64,000 bases of DNA from Aliarcobacter sp. (GTDB taxonomy: Bacteria; Campylobacterota; Campylobacteria; Campylobacterales; Arcobacteraceae), in contig JAQVBE010000001.1 of the NCBI GenBank assembly GCA_028690445.1, positions 62,001-126,000 of the forward strand, given 5' to 3'. This document shows, one piece after another, positions 35,451 to 44,273 of this stretch. Within the stretch, counting starts at the first letter, position 1. Each line of letters opens with the position of its first letter. Under the pieces are notes generated by a model. It was not told the DNA's origin. It ran no database searches and saw only the letters and a list, made by a program, of their open reading frames with translations. A program made the translations under genes and the position numbers.

Positions 35451-37385
35451 GTGTTTGGATTTTTTAAAGTTAATGAAGATTTATTTTTTGAAGAATTATT
35501 AAAAGATGACATGGATATAGATAAAATCGAAAAATATATAAATAAGGGCGTAAATATAAATAAAAAAGATGAAAAAGGTCAAACGATTCTTTTTTCTCTT
35601 GCTGCAAAAAGAAAACTAGAAGCTTTAAAAATTTTAATAAAAAATGGCGCAAACTTAACTCTTGAAGACCTCCATAGAAAAACTGTTTTAGATGAAGCTG
35701 TCGATAGAAATGATGGAATAATGATTCGTTTTTTACTTGATAATGGATTTAATATAAATCACAAAAATAATTCAGGAAGAACGATTTTTCAAAATGTTGC
35801 TCATATGGGAAATAATAAAATTTTCCAGATTTTTATGAAATATAATGCAGATTTTAATATAAAAGATAGCACTGGAAGAACTGTTTTATTTGATGCTGTT
35901 GAAGGTGGGAATCTTGATATTTTAAAAGATGTAATAAATAATACAAATAACTTAAATATTTTAGATGAAAATCATCAAAATGCACTTTTTAGTGCAGTTT
36001 TAAAAGAAGATACTTCTTTGGCTACAGAGTTGATTTTAAATGGAATAAATGTAAATTTTTTAGATAAAGATGGACAAAATGTACTTTTTAATGCAATTTT
36101 ACAAGGAGCGAAGAATCTTCCTTTGATTGAACTTCTAATCAAAAAAGATATAAATTTGAATATAGTTGATAATTATCATAAAAATTTAATTGATGAAATT
36201 TTATATGTTTTTGATTTGCAAAAAAATCCACCAAAAGAACTTGATGGAAAATATAAAATTGTAACTGAAGAAAAAGAGTATTTACCTCTAGGTTTTTTAT
36301 TTTTAGAACATGGACTTGAAATTGATAAAATAGATGAGAGTGGAAAAACAATTTTACAAAAAGCAGTTGAAAATAAGAATTTTGCAAGTGCGGAATTTTT
36401 ATTAAATTGTGGGGCAGATGTAAATATTTGTGATGAATTTGAGAAAAATATAGTTCATAAAGAAATATTAAAAGGTTATTCAAATTATAAAATGATAGAT
36501 TTTTTAGTATCTCATGGAGCAAATATTGATGCAAGAGATTTAGATGAAAAAGGTGTCGTTGATGATATTGTTGAAATAATTGCAATTATAAAAGGATTTA
36601 AGAAACCACATGCTTTTTTTTCAAATGAGATAAAATATGATGAAAAATACGATATCTTATTAAAAAAAGTTCTCACATATAGACCAAATATTGAACGACA
36701 AAGATTAGATGGAACAAATATTTTATTTGATATGGTTATGTATAATGATTTTGAGACTCTAAAGACTATTATAAATTATGGAATAAATTTAAATATTAAA
36801 GATAAAAGAGGTTATACACCACTTATGTATATGGTTGAAGAAGGCTTGAAAATAAGTGATAAAAAAGAGAAAGATGCTTTTATTGAGAGATTAATTTATT
36901 TTTTAAAATATAGAGTAAATATAGATGCCCAAGATAATGATGGTAGAACAGTAATTCATAAAGCTGTAATTGCAAATGATTTAGTGGTTTTAGAAAAACT
37001 TTTAACAAAAAAAGCAGATTTAAGCATAAGAGATATTCATGGAAGAACTGCACTTCATCACACTCAATGGCATGGAAATTATAAAATTGCAAGATGGTTA
37101 ATTGCTGCTGGTGCTGATATGAATTTACCTGATAATTCAGGTTTTACATTATTGAATTATGCTGCTATTTTTGGACATGCTAGACTTATTGTTGCACTTA
37201 TTGCCTCAGGAGTTTTAATGTATAATCGAAATCCAAAAAATAAAAAAGTTGCCTTATTTTTTAAAAATAGAGAAAAAAAAATAGAAAAATTGCTTTCAAG
37301 TAATATTACAGATGATAAAATGCAACTAGCATTTAAAGAAGTTGTTGAAAATCTTAAAAAAGAGATAGATGAAGCTTTAGTTTAA
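35451..37385 (+). CDS. Large ankyrin-repeat protein
   Basis: A 644-residue cytoplasmic protein with no signal peptide, made almost wholly of ankyrin repeats (roughly 14 units of about 33 residues). Recognisable repeats include DEKGQTILFSLAAKRKLEAL, GRTIFQNVAHMG, GRTVLFDAVEGG, GYTPLMYMVEEG, GRTALHHTQWHG and a last SGFTLLNYAAIFG. The C-terminal 45 residues are a charged helix. The start is GTG at 35451 with AAGGA upstream. Ankyrin arrays bind proteins; the partner is unknown. It is 60 bases after the helicase and 11 bases before glmU, so it may be in the same transcript as either. Confidence 0.88.
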   Translation: MFGFFKVNEDLFFEELLKDDMDIDKIEKYINKGVNINKKDEKGQTILFSLAAKRKLEALKILIKNGANLTLEDLHRKTVLDEAVDRNDGIMIRFLLDNGFNINHKNNSGRTIFQNVAHMGNNKIFQIFMKYNADFNIKDSTGRTVLFDAVEGGNLDILKDVINNTNNLNILDENHQNALFSAVLKEDTSLATELILNGINVNFLDKDGQNVLFNAILQGAKNLPLIELLIKKDINLNIVDNYHKNLIDEILYVFDLQKNPPKELDGKYKIVTEEKEYLPLGFLFLEHGLEIDKIDESGKTILQKAVENKNFASAEFLLNCGADVNICDEFEKNIVHKEILKGYSNYKMIDFLVSHGANIDARDLDEKGVVDDIVEIIAIIKGFKKPHAFFSNEIKYDEKYDILLKKVLTYRPNIERQRLDGTNILFDMVMYNDFETLKTIINYGINLNIKDKRGYTPLMYMVEEGLKISDKKEKDAFIERLIYFLKYRVNIDAQDNDGRTVIHKAVIANDLVVLEKLLTKKADLSIRDIHGRTALHHTQWHGNYKIARWLIAAGADMNLPDNSGFTLLNYAAIFGHARLIVALIASGVLMYNRNPKNKKVALFFKNREKKIEKLLSSNITDDKMQLAFKEVVENLKKEIDEALV

Positions 37386-37396
37386 CAAGGAAAAAG

Positions 37397-38695
37397 ATGT
37401 TTAATAAATCAGTTATAGTTTTAGCAGCAGGTGCAGGGACACGAATGAAATCTGATACTCCAAAGGTATTACATAAGATTTCTGGAAAACCAATGTTATA
37501 TTATTCAATAAAAGAAGCTTTAAAATTAAGTGATGATATTACAGTGGTTTTATTTCATCAAGCACAAAGAGTTCAAGCTGAAATGGAAAAATATTTTTCT
37601 AATATAAATTTTGTAATTCAAGATCACTTAAATTTTCCTGGAACTGGTGGAGCTGTTATGGGAATAACACCAAAATATCCTAAAGTTTTAGTTTTAAATG
37701 GTGATATGCCTTTAATTCAAGCAAGTGAGTTGGAAAAATTTGACATAAATGCAACTATTGTAATGTCTGTTTTAGAACTTGATAGTGCGGATGGTTACGG
37801 AAGAGTAATTATTGAAAGTGGTAATGTTAAAAAAATAGTTGAACAAAAAGATGCAAATAAAGATGAATTAAAAGTTACAACTGCAAATGCTGGAATTTAT
37901 CAATTTGAGACAAATTTTTTAGTTGAAAATTTACCAAAATTAAATAACAACAATGCTCAAAAAGAGTATTACATAACTGATTTAGTAGAAATGGCAATAA
38001 AGCAAGGAAAAGTTTTAAAACCACTTGCAGTAAATGTTGAGAATTTTAAAGGTGTAAACTCAAAAGTAGAACTTGCTGATGCTGAGGTAATTCATCAAAA
38101 TAGAATTAAAAAAGAGTTTATGAAATCGGGCGTTATCATGAGATTACCTGATACTATTTATATAGAAGAAGGCGTTGAAATAGAAGGTGAAAGTATCATT
38201 GAAAATGGTGTTAGTTTACTTGGGAATTCAAAAATAATAAACTCTCATATTAAGACAAATTCTATTGTTGAAGATTCAATCGTAAAAGATAGTGATGTTG
38301 GACCAATGGCAAGAATACGACCTTTAAGTGAATTAAACAAAACACATATTGGAAACTTTGTAGAGACGAAAAAAGCTATTTTAAATGGTGTAAAAGCTGG
38401 GCATTTATCATATCTTGGTGATTGTTCAATTGATGAGGGAACAAATATTGGTTGTGGAACAATTACTTGTAATTATGATGGGGTGAATAAACACCAAACA
38501 ATAATTGGTAAAAATGTTTTTGTAGGTTCAGATACTCAGTTTGTAGCACCTGTAACTATAGCAGATGATGTATTAATTGGGGCTGGTTCTTGTGTAACAG
38601 GGGATGTTAAAAAGGGTGAGCTTTATTTAACACGAGCAAAAGCAAAAACTATTGATGGTTATTTTTATAAACATTTTTCAAGTAAAGAGAAGTAG
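37397..38695 (+). CDS. glmU: Bifunctional UDP-GlcNAc pyrophosphorylase / GlcN-1-P acetyltransferase
   Basis: A 432-residue bifunctional enzyme that acetylates glucosamine-1-phosphate and then couples it to UTP. The uridylyltransferase half opens with VLAAGAGTRMKSDTPKVLH and has LVLNGDMPLI and AGIYQFE. The C-terminal left-handed beta helix shows VDSIVKDSDVGPMARIRP-like VEDSIVKDSDVGPMARIRP, then THIGNFVETKKA and CNYDGVNKHQTIIG. UDP-GlcNAc feeds peptidoglycan and lipopolysaccharide; GlmU acetyltransferase activity could also feed the GDP-GlcNAc branch with PtmE. The ATG has AAGGAAAA upstream and coaBC follows after seven bases. Confidence 0.95.
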   Translation: MFNKSVIVLAAGAGTRMKSDTPKVLHKISGKPMLYYSIKEALKLSDDITVVLFHQAQRVQAEMEKYFSNINFVIQDHLNFPGTGGAVMGITPKYPKVLVLNGDMPLIQASELEKFDINATIVMSVLELDSADGYGRVIIESGNVKKIVEQKDANKDELKVTTANAGIYQFETNFLVENLPKLNNNNAQKEYYITDLVEMAIKQGKVLKPLAVNVENFKGVNSKVELADAEVIHQNRIKKEFMKSGVIMRLPDTIYIEEGVEIEGESIIENGVSLLGNSKIINSHIKTNSIVEDSIVKDSDVGPMARIRPLSELNKTHIGNFVETKKAILNGVKAGHLSYLGDCSIDEGTNIGCGTITCNYDGVNKHQTIIGKNVFVGSDTQFVAPVTIADDVLIGAGSCVTGDVKKGELYLTRAKAKTIDGYFYKHFSSKEK

Positions 38696-38702
38696 AAAAT
38701 AA

Positions 38703-39974
38703 ATGCTATTAAAAAATAAAAAAATATTAGTTGGGGTTACTGGTTCAATTGCTATTTATAAAACTTTAGATTTAATCAGACTTTATATAAAAGCAGGTGC
38801 AATTGTACGAGTTATAATGACAGATTCTGCAAAAAAATTTATAAATCCAATTACTTTTGAAGCAATTTCTCAAAATAAAGTATTAAGTGAAGATACTGAG
38901 AATTGGGATAAGTCTCAAGACTATAATCATATTGATATTGGAAAATGGTCAGATATTTTTGTAATTGCACCTGCTAGTGCAAATACCATAAATGCAATAG
39001 CCAATGGTTTAGCCAATAATTTGCTTTTACAAACAGCTTTAGCATATCCAAGAATGAAATTGATTGCACCAGCTGCAAATACAAATATGCTAAAAAATCC
39101 AATCACACAATCAAGTCTAAAAATGTTGAAACTTTGTAATTATGAGATTGTTTCATCGCAAACAAAAGAATTAGTTTGTAAAGATGTGGGTGATGGAGCT
39201 ATGGCTGAACCATCTGAAATTTTTGATGTTACTTGTAAAGAGCTCTTAAAACAAGATTATTGGATAAATAGAAAAGTGGTTTTAAGTGGTGGTGGAACAA
39301 TCGAAAGAATTGATGATGTTAGGTATCTTTCAAACTTTTCATCTGGGAAAATGGCTTCAAGTTTGGCAAAGGCTTTATACTATAAAGGTGCTGATGTTTG
39401 TTTGGTTAGTTCAAGAGGTTATGAAAATTTACCAAAAGATATTCATATTATAAAAGTAGAAAGCTCAAATGAAATGTATGAATATTTAGTTGATTCGCTT
39501 AGGGTTGCTAAAAAAGGAGTTCTAACAAAACCTACTTTAATGGATAGTTCAACTCCAACATTGATATTAAAACAACCATTTTTATTTATGGTAGCAGCTG
39601 TTAGTGACTATGTTCCAGCCTTTCCACAAGATGGAAAATTAAAAAAAGAGTTAATTGGAACACTATGGAATTTGGAGTTAAAACAAAATATGGATATTTT
39701 AAAATCTCTTGATAAAGAGGGAATAGTAACTATTGGTTTTAAAGCTGAAATGGATGAAACAACAGCATTAAATAGTGCAACAAGAATGTTAGAAAACAAA
39801 AATCTTGATGGAGTTTGTTTAAATATTTTAAATGAAGAAAATAGTTTTGGCAGTGAAAATAATAATATAGAGTTAATTTTAAAAAATAACTCGTATGAAT
39901 TTAAAGGTGCAAAACTAGATATATCTTTAGAAATCTTAGAAAAATTACAAAATGAGTTCAGTTTATATGAATGA
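38703..39974 (+). CDS. coaBC: Phosphopantothenoylcysteine decarboxylase / phosphopantothenate-cysteine ligase
   Basis: A 423-residue bifunctional coenzyme A enzyme (Dfp). The N-terminal flavin-dependent decarboxylase (CoaC, to about residue 185) has VGVTGSIAIYKTLDLI, the active-site His in DYNHIDIG, FVIAPASANTINAIANG, and APAANTNML. The C-terminal ligase (CoaB) has VVLSGGGTIERIDDVRYLSNFSSGKM (in part) and VAAVSDYVP. The CoaC cysteine motif is VCKDVGDGAMAEP. The gene end overlaps uppS. Confidence 0.95.
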   Translation: MLLKNKKILVGVTGSIAIYKTLDLIRLYIKAGAIVRVIMTDSAKKFINPITFEAISQNKVLSEDTENWDKSQDYNHIDIGKWSDIFVIAPASANTINAIANGLANNLLLQTALAYPRMKLIAPAANTNMLKNPITQSSLKMLKLCNYEIVSSQTKELVCKDVGDGAMAEPSEIFDVTCKELLKQDYWINRKVVLSGGGTIERIDDVRYLSNFSSGKMASSLAKALYYKGADVCLVSSRGYENLPKDIHIIKVESSNEMYEYLVDSLRVAKKGVLTKPTLMDSSTPTLILKQPFLFMVAAVSDYVPAFPQDGKLKKELIGTLWNLELKQNMDILKSLDKEGIVTIGFKAEMDETTALNSATRMLENKNLDGVCLNILNEENSFGSENNNIELILKNNSYEFKGAKLDISLEILEKLQNEFSLYE

Positions 39975-40653
39975 AATTAAAATACCTTCTCATATCGCAA
40001 TTATTATGGATGGAAATGGAAGATGGGCAAAAGATAGAGGATTTAATCGAACAGTAGGACATGAAGAAGGTGCAAAAGTTGTTCGAGAAATTACAACATA
40101 TTGTTCTGATTTAGGGATTAAATATTTGACTTTATATGCTTTTTCCACCGAAAATTGGGAAAGACCAAAGTTGGAAGTTGAGTTTTTAATGAAACTTCTT
40201 GAAAGACATTTGAAAAAAGAGTTAGAAATATATTTAAAACATAATGTTAAATTTAAAGCAATTGGAGATTTAACAAGATTTTCAAAATCTTTACAAAAAA
40301 CAATAACAAACACAGAAAAAAAGACTTCACATTGTAAAGGTTTGACTCAAGTTTTAGCATTAAATTATGGTTCGAAGAATGAAATTATAAGAGCTATTAA
40401 AAAGCTAAATAATTTGAATCTTGAAGTAACAGAAGAAAATTTAGAATCATGCCTTGATACAGCTGGAATGGGTGATGTAGATATTTTAATTCGAACAAGT
40501 GGAGAAATAAGACTTTCAAATTATTTATTATGGCAAAATGCCTATGCTGAGATGTTCTTTATTCAAACTTATTGGCCAGATTTTTCAAAAGCTGAATTAG
40601 ATGATATTTTAAGTGATTTCTCAAAAAGAGAGAGACGCTTTGGAGCTATTTAG
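39967..40653 (+). CDS. uppS: Undecaprenyl diphosphate synthase
   Basis: A 228-residue cis-prenyltransferase that makes the C55 lipid carrier for peptidoglycan. Diagnostic blocks are IAIIMDGNGRWAKDRG with the catalytic Asp, LTLYAFSTENWERP, and near the end DILIRTSGEIRLSNYLLWQ with AYAEMFF. It overlaps the end of coaBC; ATG at 39967 gives a family-like N-terminus, but ATG at 39952 (five residues longer) is possible, and neither has a strong ribosome-binding site. Confidence 0.94.
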   Translation: MNEIKIPSHIAIIMDGNGRWAKDRGFNRTVGHEEGAKVVREITTYCSDLGIKYLTLYAFSTENWERPKLEVEFLMKLLERHLKKELEIYLKHNVKFKAIGDLTRFSKSLQKTITNTEKKTSHCKGLTQVLALNYGSKNEIIRAIKKLNNLNLEVTEENLESCLDTAGMGDVDILIRTSGEIRLSNYLLWQNAYAEMFFIQTYWPDFSKAELDDILSDFSKRERRFGAI

Positions 40654-41410
40654 TTTTATTTTTGGAGCTTCTATAGGTTCTTTTTTAAATGTACTAATTT
40701 TAAGACTACCATTAAATGAATCTTTAATGACAGCTCGAAGCCACTGCCCAAAATGTAATCACCTAATTTATTGGTATCATAATATTCCACTTTTTTCATA
40801 TTTATTTCTTAGGGCAAAATGCTCTTTTTGTAAAGAAAAAATATCCTTTGTATATTTTTTTGTTGAATTTCTAAGTGGAATCATAACTTTATCTTTATTT
40901 TTAAAATTAGGCATAAGCCAAGAATTTATCTTTATGTCTTTGTTATCTTATATTTTAATAACTCTTTCATTTATAGATTTAAAATATAAAGCAGTGCCTG
41001 ATTATTTACTTTTAATAGTTTTAATAATCTCATTAATTACCACAAATATTTCTTTAATTGAGGCTTTTAAAAATGCATTTTTATTTGCGGGAGCTTTTGT
41101 TTTATTAAATTTTATAATCACTTTTTATATACAAAATATAAAATCAAGAATTCTAAAAAATGAGAGTTTAAAAACTCAAGAAGCCTTAGGAGAGGGAGAT
41201 ATTCCAATAGTTGCCATGTTTGGAATTATACTTGGAATAAATAGTGGATTAATTGCTATATTTTTAGCTGCAATTTTTGCTATAATTCCAGCAATCTATT
41301 TAAATTTTGTAAAAAAAGACATTCAAACTCCATTTATCCCCTATTTAGTTTTAGGATTTCTTACAGAATATTTTTTTGATTTAGAAACAATTATAAAGGT
41401 CTTTTATTGA
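40613..41410 (+). CDS. pilD: Prepilin leader peptidase (A24A family)
   Basis: A 265-residue inner-membrane aspartyl protease that cleaves and often N-methylates type IV prepilin-like proteins. The N-terminal part shows FGASIGSFLNVLILRLP and a four-cysteine zinc site (CPKCN then CSFCKEK). The two catalytic aspartates are in SFIDLKYKAVPD and in LGEGDIPI, the GxGD-type motif. About seven to eight membrane segments are seen. ATG at 40613 overlaps uppS by 41 bases; a TTG at 40640 with GAGAGA upstream is an alternative start. lptF overlaps its end by four bases. No pilin gene is in the window. Confidence 0.88.
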   Translation: MISQKERDALELFSFIFGASIGSFLNVLILRLPLNESLMTARSHCPKCNHLIYWYHNIPLFSYLFLRAKCSFCKEKISFVYFFVEFLSGIITLSLFLKLGISQEFIFMSLLSYILITLSFIDLKYKAVPDYLLLIVLIISLITTNISLIEAFKNAFLFAGAFVLLNFIITFYIQNIKSRILKNESLKTQEALGEGDIPIVAMFGIILGINSGLIAIFLAAIFAIIPAIYLNFVKKDIQTPFIPYLVLGFLTEYFFDLETIIKVFY

Positions 41411-42423
41411 AATTAAAACAATATTTACATTCTCAATTAGCTATTACATTTTTCCCAATATTTTTAGCATTATTTTTTATAACTTCAGTTGTATTTTTGG
41501 TAAAAATTGCAGCTTTAACTTCTATTATTACTCTTAATTTTTTTGAATTATTTAAGTTATTTACCTATGTTCTACCTCAAATTATATTTTATACTATGCC
41601 AATTACATTTTTTTTATCATTGGTTATTACACTAGCAAAATTAGCAAGTGAATATGAATTAACAGTAATTACATCTTTTGGGCTAAATCCCATAAAGATT
41701 TTAAAAATCTTTATACCCGTTACTCTTCTTTTATCAGTGATGTTGTTGGTTATTTCAGTTGGATTAATTCCAAAAACAAAATTTTTAACAAAACAGTTTT
41801 TAGATAAAAAGAAACTAGAAGCAAATTTTAATATAAAGCCTAGTGAATTTGGACAAAAGTTTGGTGATTGGTTAATTTATATAAATGCAAAAGATGATAA
41901 AGTTTATGATGAAATAAAACTTTTTAAAACAGAAGATAAAAAAGATCAATTTATTGTTAGTCAAACAGCAGTTTTAGATAATGATAAAGGTTCTTTAAGT
42001 TTTAAATTAAATGATGGTAAAGCTTTTATTATTGATGATAAAGAATTTAATCAAATTGATTTTAAATCTATGTATATAAATGATTCTATTTCTGATACTA
42101 AAATGGATATTTTTACTAATTCTTATGAATATTGGAAAAATAATATTCAGAAAAATATTGATATTGATGATTTGACATTTTTTATTTTAACTCCATTGTT
42201 TCCTATTTTATCACTTTTCCTAGTGATTACTTTTGGATATTTTAATCCAAGATATGAAAAAAATAGAGCAATATTCTATTCTTTGATTTCAATTGTTTTA
42301 TATTATGTTGTAATAAAATTAATTGGTAGTAAAATCTTATTACATTCTTTATATATAATTCCTATTTTTTGGCTTATTGGAACATATATTTTGTATTACA
42401 AAACAGTAAAAAAAGAGTATTAA
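41407..42423 (+). CDS. lptF: LptF/LptG-family lipopolysaccharide export permease
   Basis: A 338-residue YjgP/YjgQ permease, one of two membrane subunits of the LptBFG transporter that extracts LPS from the inner membrane. It has three hydrophobic segments before residue 120, a periplasmic beta-rich domain (about 135-245, with FGQKFGDWLIYINAKDDK) and three more segments from about 255. The conserved SEYELTVITSFGLNPIKILK coupling helix is seen. The start is TTG at 41407 with AAGG upstream, overlapping the peptidase stop. LptF versus LptG is not certain; the second partner is not in the window. Confidence 0.82.
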   Translation: MKLKQYLHSQLAITFFPIFLALFFITSVVFLVKIAALTSIITLNFFELFKLFTYVLPQIIFYTMPITFFLSLVITLAKLASEYELTVITSFGLNPIKILKIFIPVTLLLSVMLLVISVGLIPKTKFLTKQFLDKKKLEANFNIKPSEFGQKFGDWLIYINAKDDKVYDEIKLFKTEDKKDQFIVSQTAVLDNDKGSLSFKLNDGKAFIIDDKEFNQIDFKSMYINDSISDTKMDIFTNSYEYWKNNIQKNIDIDDLTFFILTPLFPILSLFLVITFGYFNPRYEKNRAIFYSLISIVLYYVVIKLIGSKILLHSLYIIPIFWLIGTYILYYKTVKKEY

Positions 42424-42431
42424 TATAATTT

Positions 42432-43154
42432 ATGAATTTAAAATTTACCCTTGCATATGATGGAAGTTTATTCCAAGGAAGTCAAAAACAACCAAATGGA
42501 ATGACTGTTGAAGATAAACTTTTAAAAGCATTTAAAAAAATAAATATTGAAACAAATATTATTTTAAGTGGGCGAACAGATAAAGAAGTTCATGCAACAG
42601 GACAAGTTTTTAATTGTGTTGTTCCAGATTTTTGGCAAGATTTTTATAAACTAAAGGATATTTTAAATAAAAATCTTCCTTCCTCTATAAAAATTCTAAG
42701 AATTCAAAAAGTTAAAGATGATTTTCATTCAAGATTCTATGCAAAAAAGAGAGTTTATAGATATTTAATTACTACAAAACCAACAACACCTTTTAACAAT
42801 AAATTTATTACATATATTAAAAATGTTGATGAAGAGCTTTTACAAAAAGCAATAAAAGAGTTTATTGGTATTTATGATTTTAAATATTTTCATAAAACTG
42901 GAAGTGACAAAGAGTTAACAAAAAGAGAAATTTTTGATGCGAAATTTTATAAACATAAAGATATTTATATTTTTAAATTTGAAGCAAATTCATATTTGAG
43001 ATCTCAAATTAGATTGATGGTTGGGTTTTTACTTGCAATTAATGATAATAAGCAAACTATTGAAAATCTAAAAGAACAGCTAAATCTAAAAAAACATATC
43101 TTTAAAAAACCTGCAATTGCAAATGGACTTTATTTAGCAAAAATAAAATATTAA
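42432..43154 (+). CDS. truA: tRNA pseudouridine(38-40) synthase
   Basis: A 240-residue pseudouridine synthase acting on the anticodon stem-loop. The catalytic aspartate lies in LSGRTDKEVHATGQVF. Other blocks are FHSRFYAKKRVYRYLI, DFKYFHKTGSDKE and the RNA-binding SYLRSQIRLMVGFLLA. It follows lptF after eight bases. Its TAA directly abuts the stop codon of the convergent TAXI gene, with an AT-only inverted repeat (43142-43150 with 43156-43164) spanning both stops. Confidence 0.93.
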   Translation: MNLKFTLAYDGSLFQGSQKQPNGMTVEDKLLKAFKKINIETNIILSGRTDKEVHATGQVFNCVVPDFWQDFYKLKDILNKNLPSSIKILRIQKVKDDFHSRFYAKKRVYRYLITTKPTTPFNNKFITYIKNVDEELLQKAIKEFIGIYDFKYFHKTGSDKELTKREIFDAKFYKHKDIYIFKFEANSYLRSQIRLMVGFLLAINDNKQTIENLKEQLNLKKHIFKKPAIANGLYLAKIKY

Positions 43155-44102
43155 CTATTTTATTAACCCAACTTCCATAAAATATTTTTTTGCTCCATCA
43201 TGTAAGGGTGCAGATAAACCGTTTAACAATGATTCTTTCGTTAGATTTTCATAAGCTGGATGTAATTTCTTAAATTCATCAAAATTTTCTAAAATAGCTT
43301 TAACTAAAAGGTAAACTACATTTTCATTGACATTTTCATTTGTTACAAGTACGGCTTTAACACCAAAAGTTGCTATATCATTTGATTGGTTTTTATATGT
43401 TCCTGCTTGGATAAAACCTTTTGTAAAATACGGATATTTTTCAACCAAAGAATCTAAAATATCATTCTCAAAAGGAATAATTTTTATATCGGTAGAATTT
43501 GCTGCATCTTTTATATTTGCAGTTGGATGTCCAACCATATAAAAATATCCATCAATTTGATTATTTTTTAAAGCATCAGGCATTTCAGAAGAACCAAATG
43601 TTGCAGCTTGTTTTAAATCATTTTTATCAATCCCACTTGCGCTAAATAAAGTTAAAGTTGTAGTTTCATTACCACTTCCACTGTTCCCTAAATTAATTCT
43701 TTTGCCTTTAATATCTAAAAGTTTATTTATGTTTGCATCTTTTTTTGCAACCAAAGTTAATAATTCAGGATATATAGCCATAACTGATCTTAATTTAGGA
43801 TACTTTGCATTTTTAAATGCACCTTCTCCTTTTGAAGCTTGATAAACAATATCAGATTGAACAATCCCAAAATCAAGTTCACCATTTTTTAAAGTATTTA
43901 AATTATATAAAGAGCCATCCGTTGATTCAACTGAACATCTTATTTTTGATTCTTTTTTATATTGATTTACAAATCTGCAAATTGCGCCACCAGTAGGATA
44001 ATAAGTTCCTGTTACTCCACCTGTTCCAATAGTTATAAATTGAGATGGAAAAACGGGAGTGCTTAATATGCTAATTAGTGCTAGTTTATAAATATTTCTC
44101 AT
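43155..44102 (-). CDS. TAXI-family TRAP transporter solute-binding protein
   Basis: A 315-residue periplasmic protein with a signal peptide (about residues 1-19, ending near FPSQF). The mature protein starts with ITIGTGGVTGTYYPTGGAICRFVNQ (in part), the hallmark of TAXI-type binding proteins, and has DFGIVQSDIVYQA and LRSVMAIYPELLTLVAKKDA. It would bind an organic acid such as a dicarboxylate or glutamate for a TRAP uptake system. No TRAP membrane subunit is adjacent, so it is an orphan here. Divergent from hrcA. Confidence 0.88.
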   Translation of the reverse strand: MRNIYKLALISILSTPVFPSQFITIGTGGVTGTYYPTGGAICRFVNQYKKESKIRCSVESTDGSLYNLNTLKNGELDFGIVQSDIVYQASKGEGAFKNAKYPKLRSVMAIYPELLTLVAKKDANINKLLDIKGKRINLGNSGSGNETTTLTLFSASGIDKNDLKQAATFGSSEMPDALKNNQIDGYFYMVGHPTANIKDAANSTDIKIIPFENDILDSLVEKYPYFTKGFIQAGTYKNQSNDIATFGVKAVLVTNENVNENVVYLLVKAILENFDEFKKLHPAYENLTKESLLNGLSAPLHDGAKKYFMEVGLIK

Positions 44103-44191
44103 TCATTTCCCATAAAATCATTATTTAGTAATAATTTAACATATAATTATTTGAGACTGACTTAAATTTTAAAAAAATAGAAATAAAATAC

Positions 44192-44221
44192 TTGACAAAT
44201 AAAGACTCAATAGGTTATAAT
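44192..44221 (+). promoter_or_regulatory. Sigma-70 promoter of the hrcA-grpE-dnaK operon
   Basis: TTGACA (44192-44197) and TATAAT (44216-44221) are both perfect matches with an 18-base spacer, the best promoter in the window. A CIRCE element overlaps the expected transcription start. Confidence 0.85.
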
Positions 44222-44224
44222 TCT

Positions 44225-44251
44225 TTAGCAGTTTAAGTTACCGAGTGCTAA
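44225..44251 (+). promoter_or_regulatory. CIRCE operator (HrcA binding site)
   Basis: The right half GAGTGCTAA (44243-44251) is perfect; the left half TTAGCAGTT (44225-44233) keeps the outer six of nine bases; the spacer is nine bases. It lies between the -10 box and the hrcA start, where bound HrcA would block transcription. The imperfect left arm may weaken repression. Confidence 0.85.
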
Positions 44252-44273
44252 ATTATAAAAATGGTCGTAATTA

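Noticed and set aside
36139-36585. 148-residue minus-strand open frame, rich in Leu, His, Phe and Tyr
   Set aside because: It is antisense to the ankyrin gene and reflects its repeated AT-rich codons; there is no ribosome-binding site or family.
35540-37200. Regularly spaced similar segments, considered as a repeat or CRISPR-like array
   Set aside because: The periodicity is about 100 bases in coding frame and matches ankyrin repeats; no identical repeats or unique spacers.
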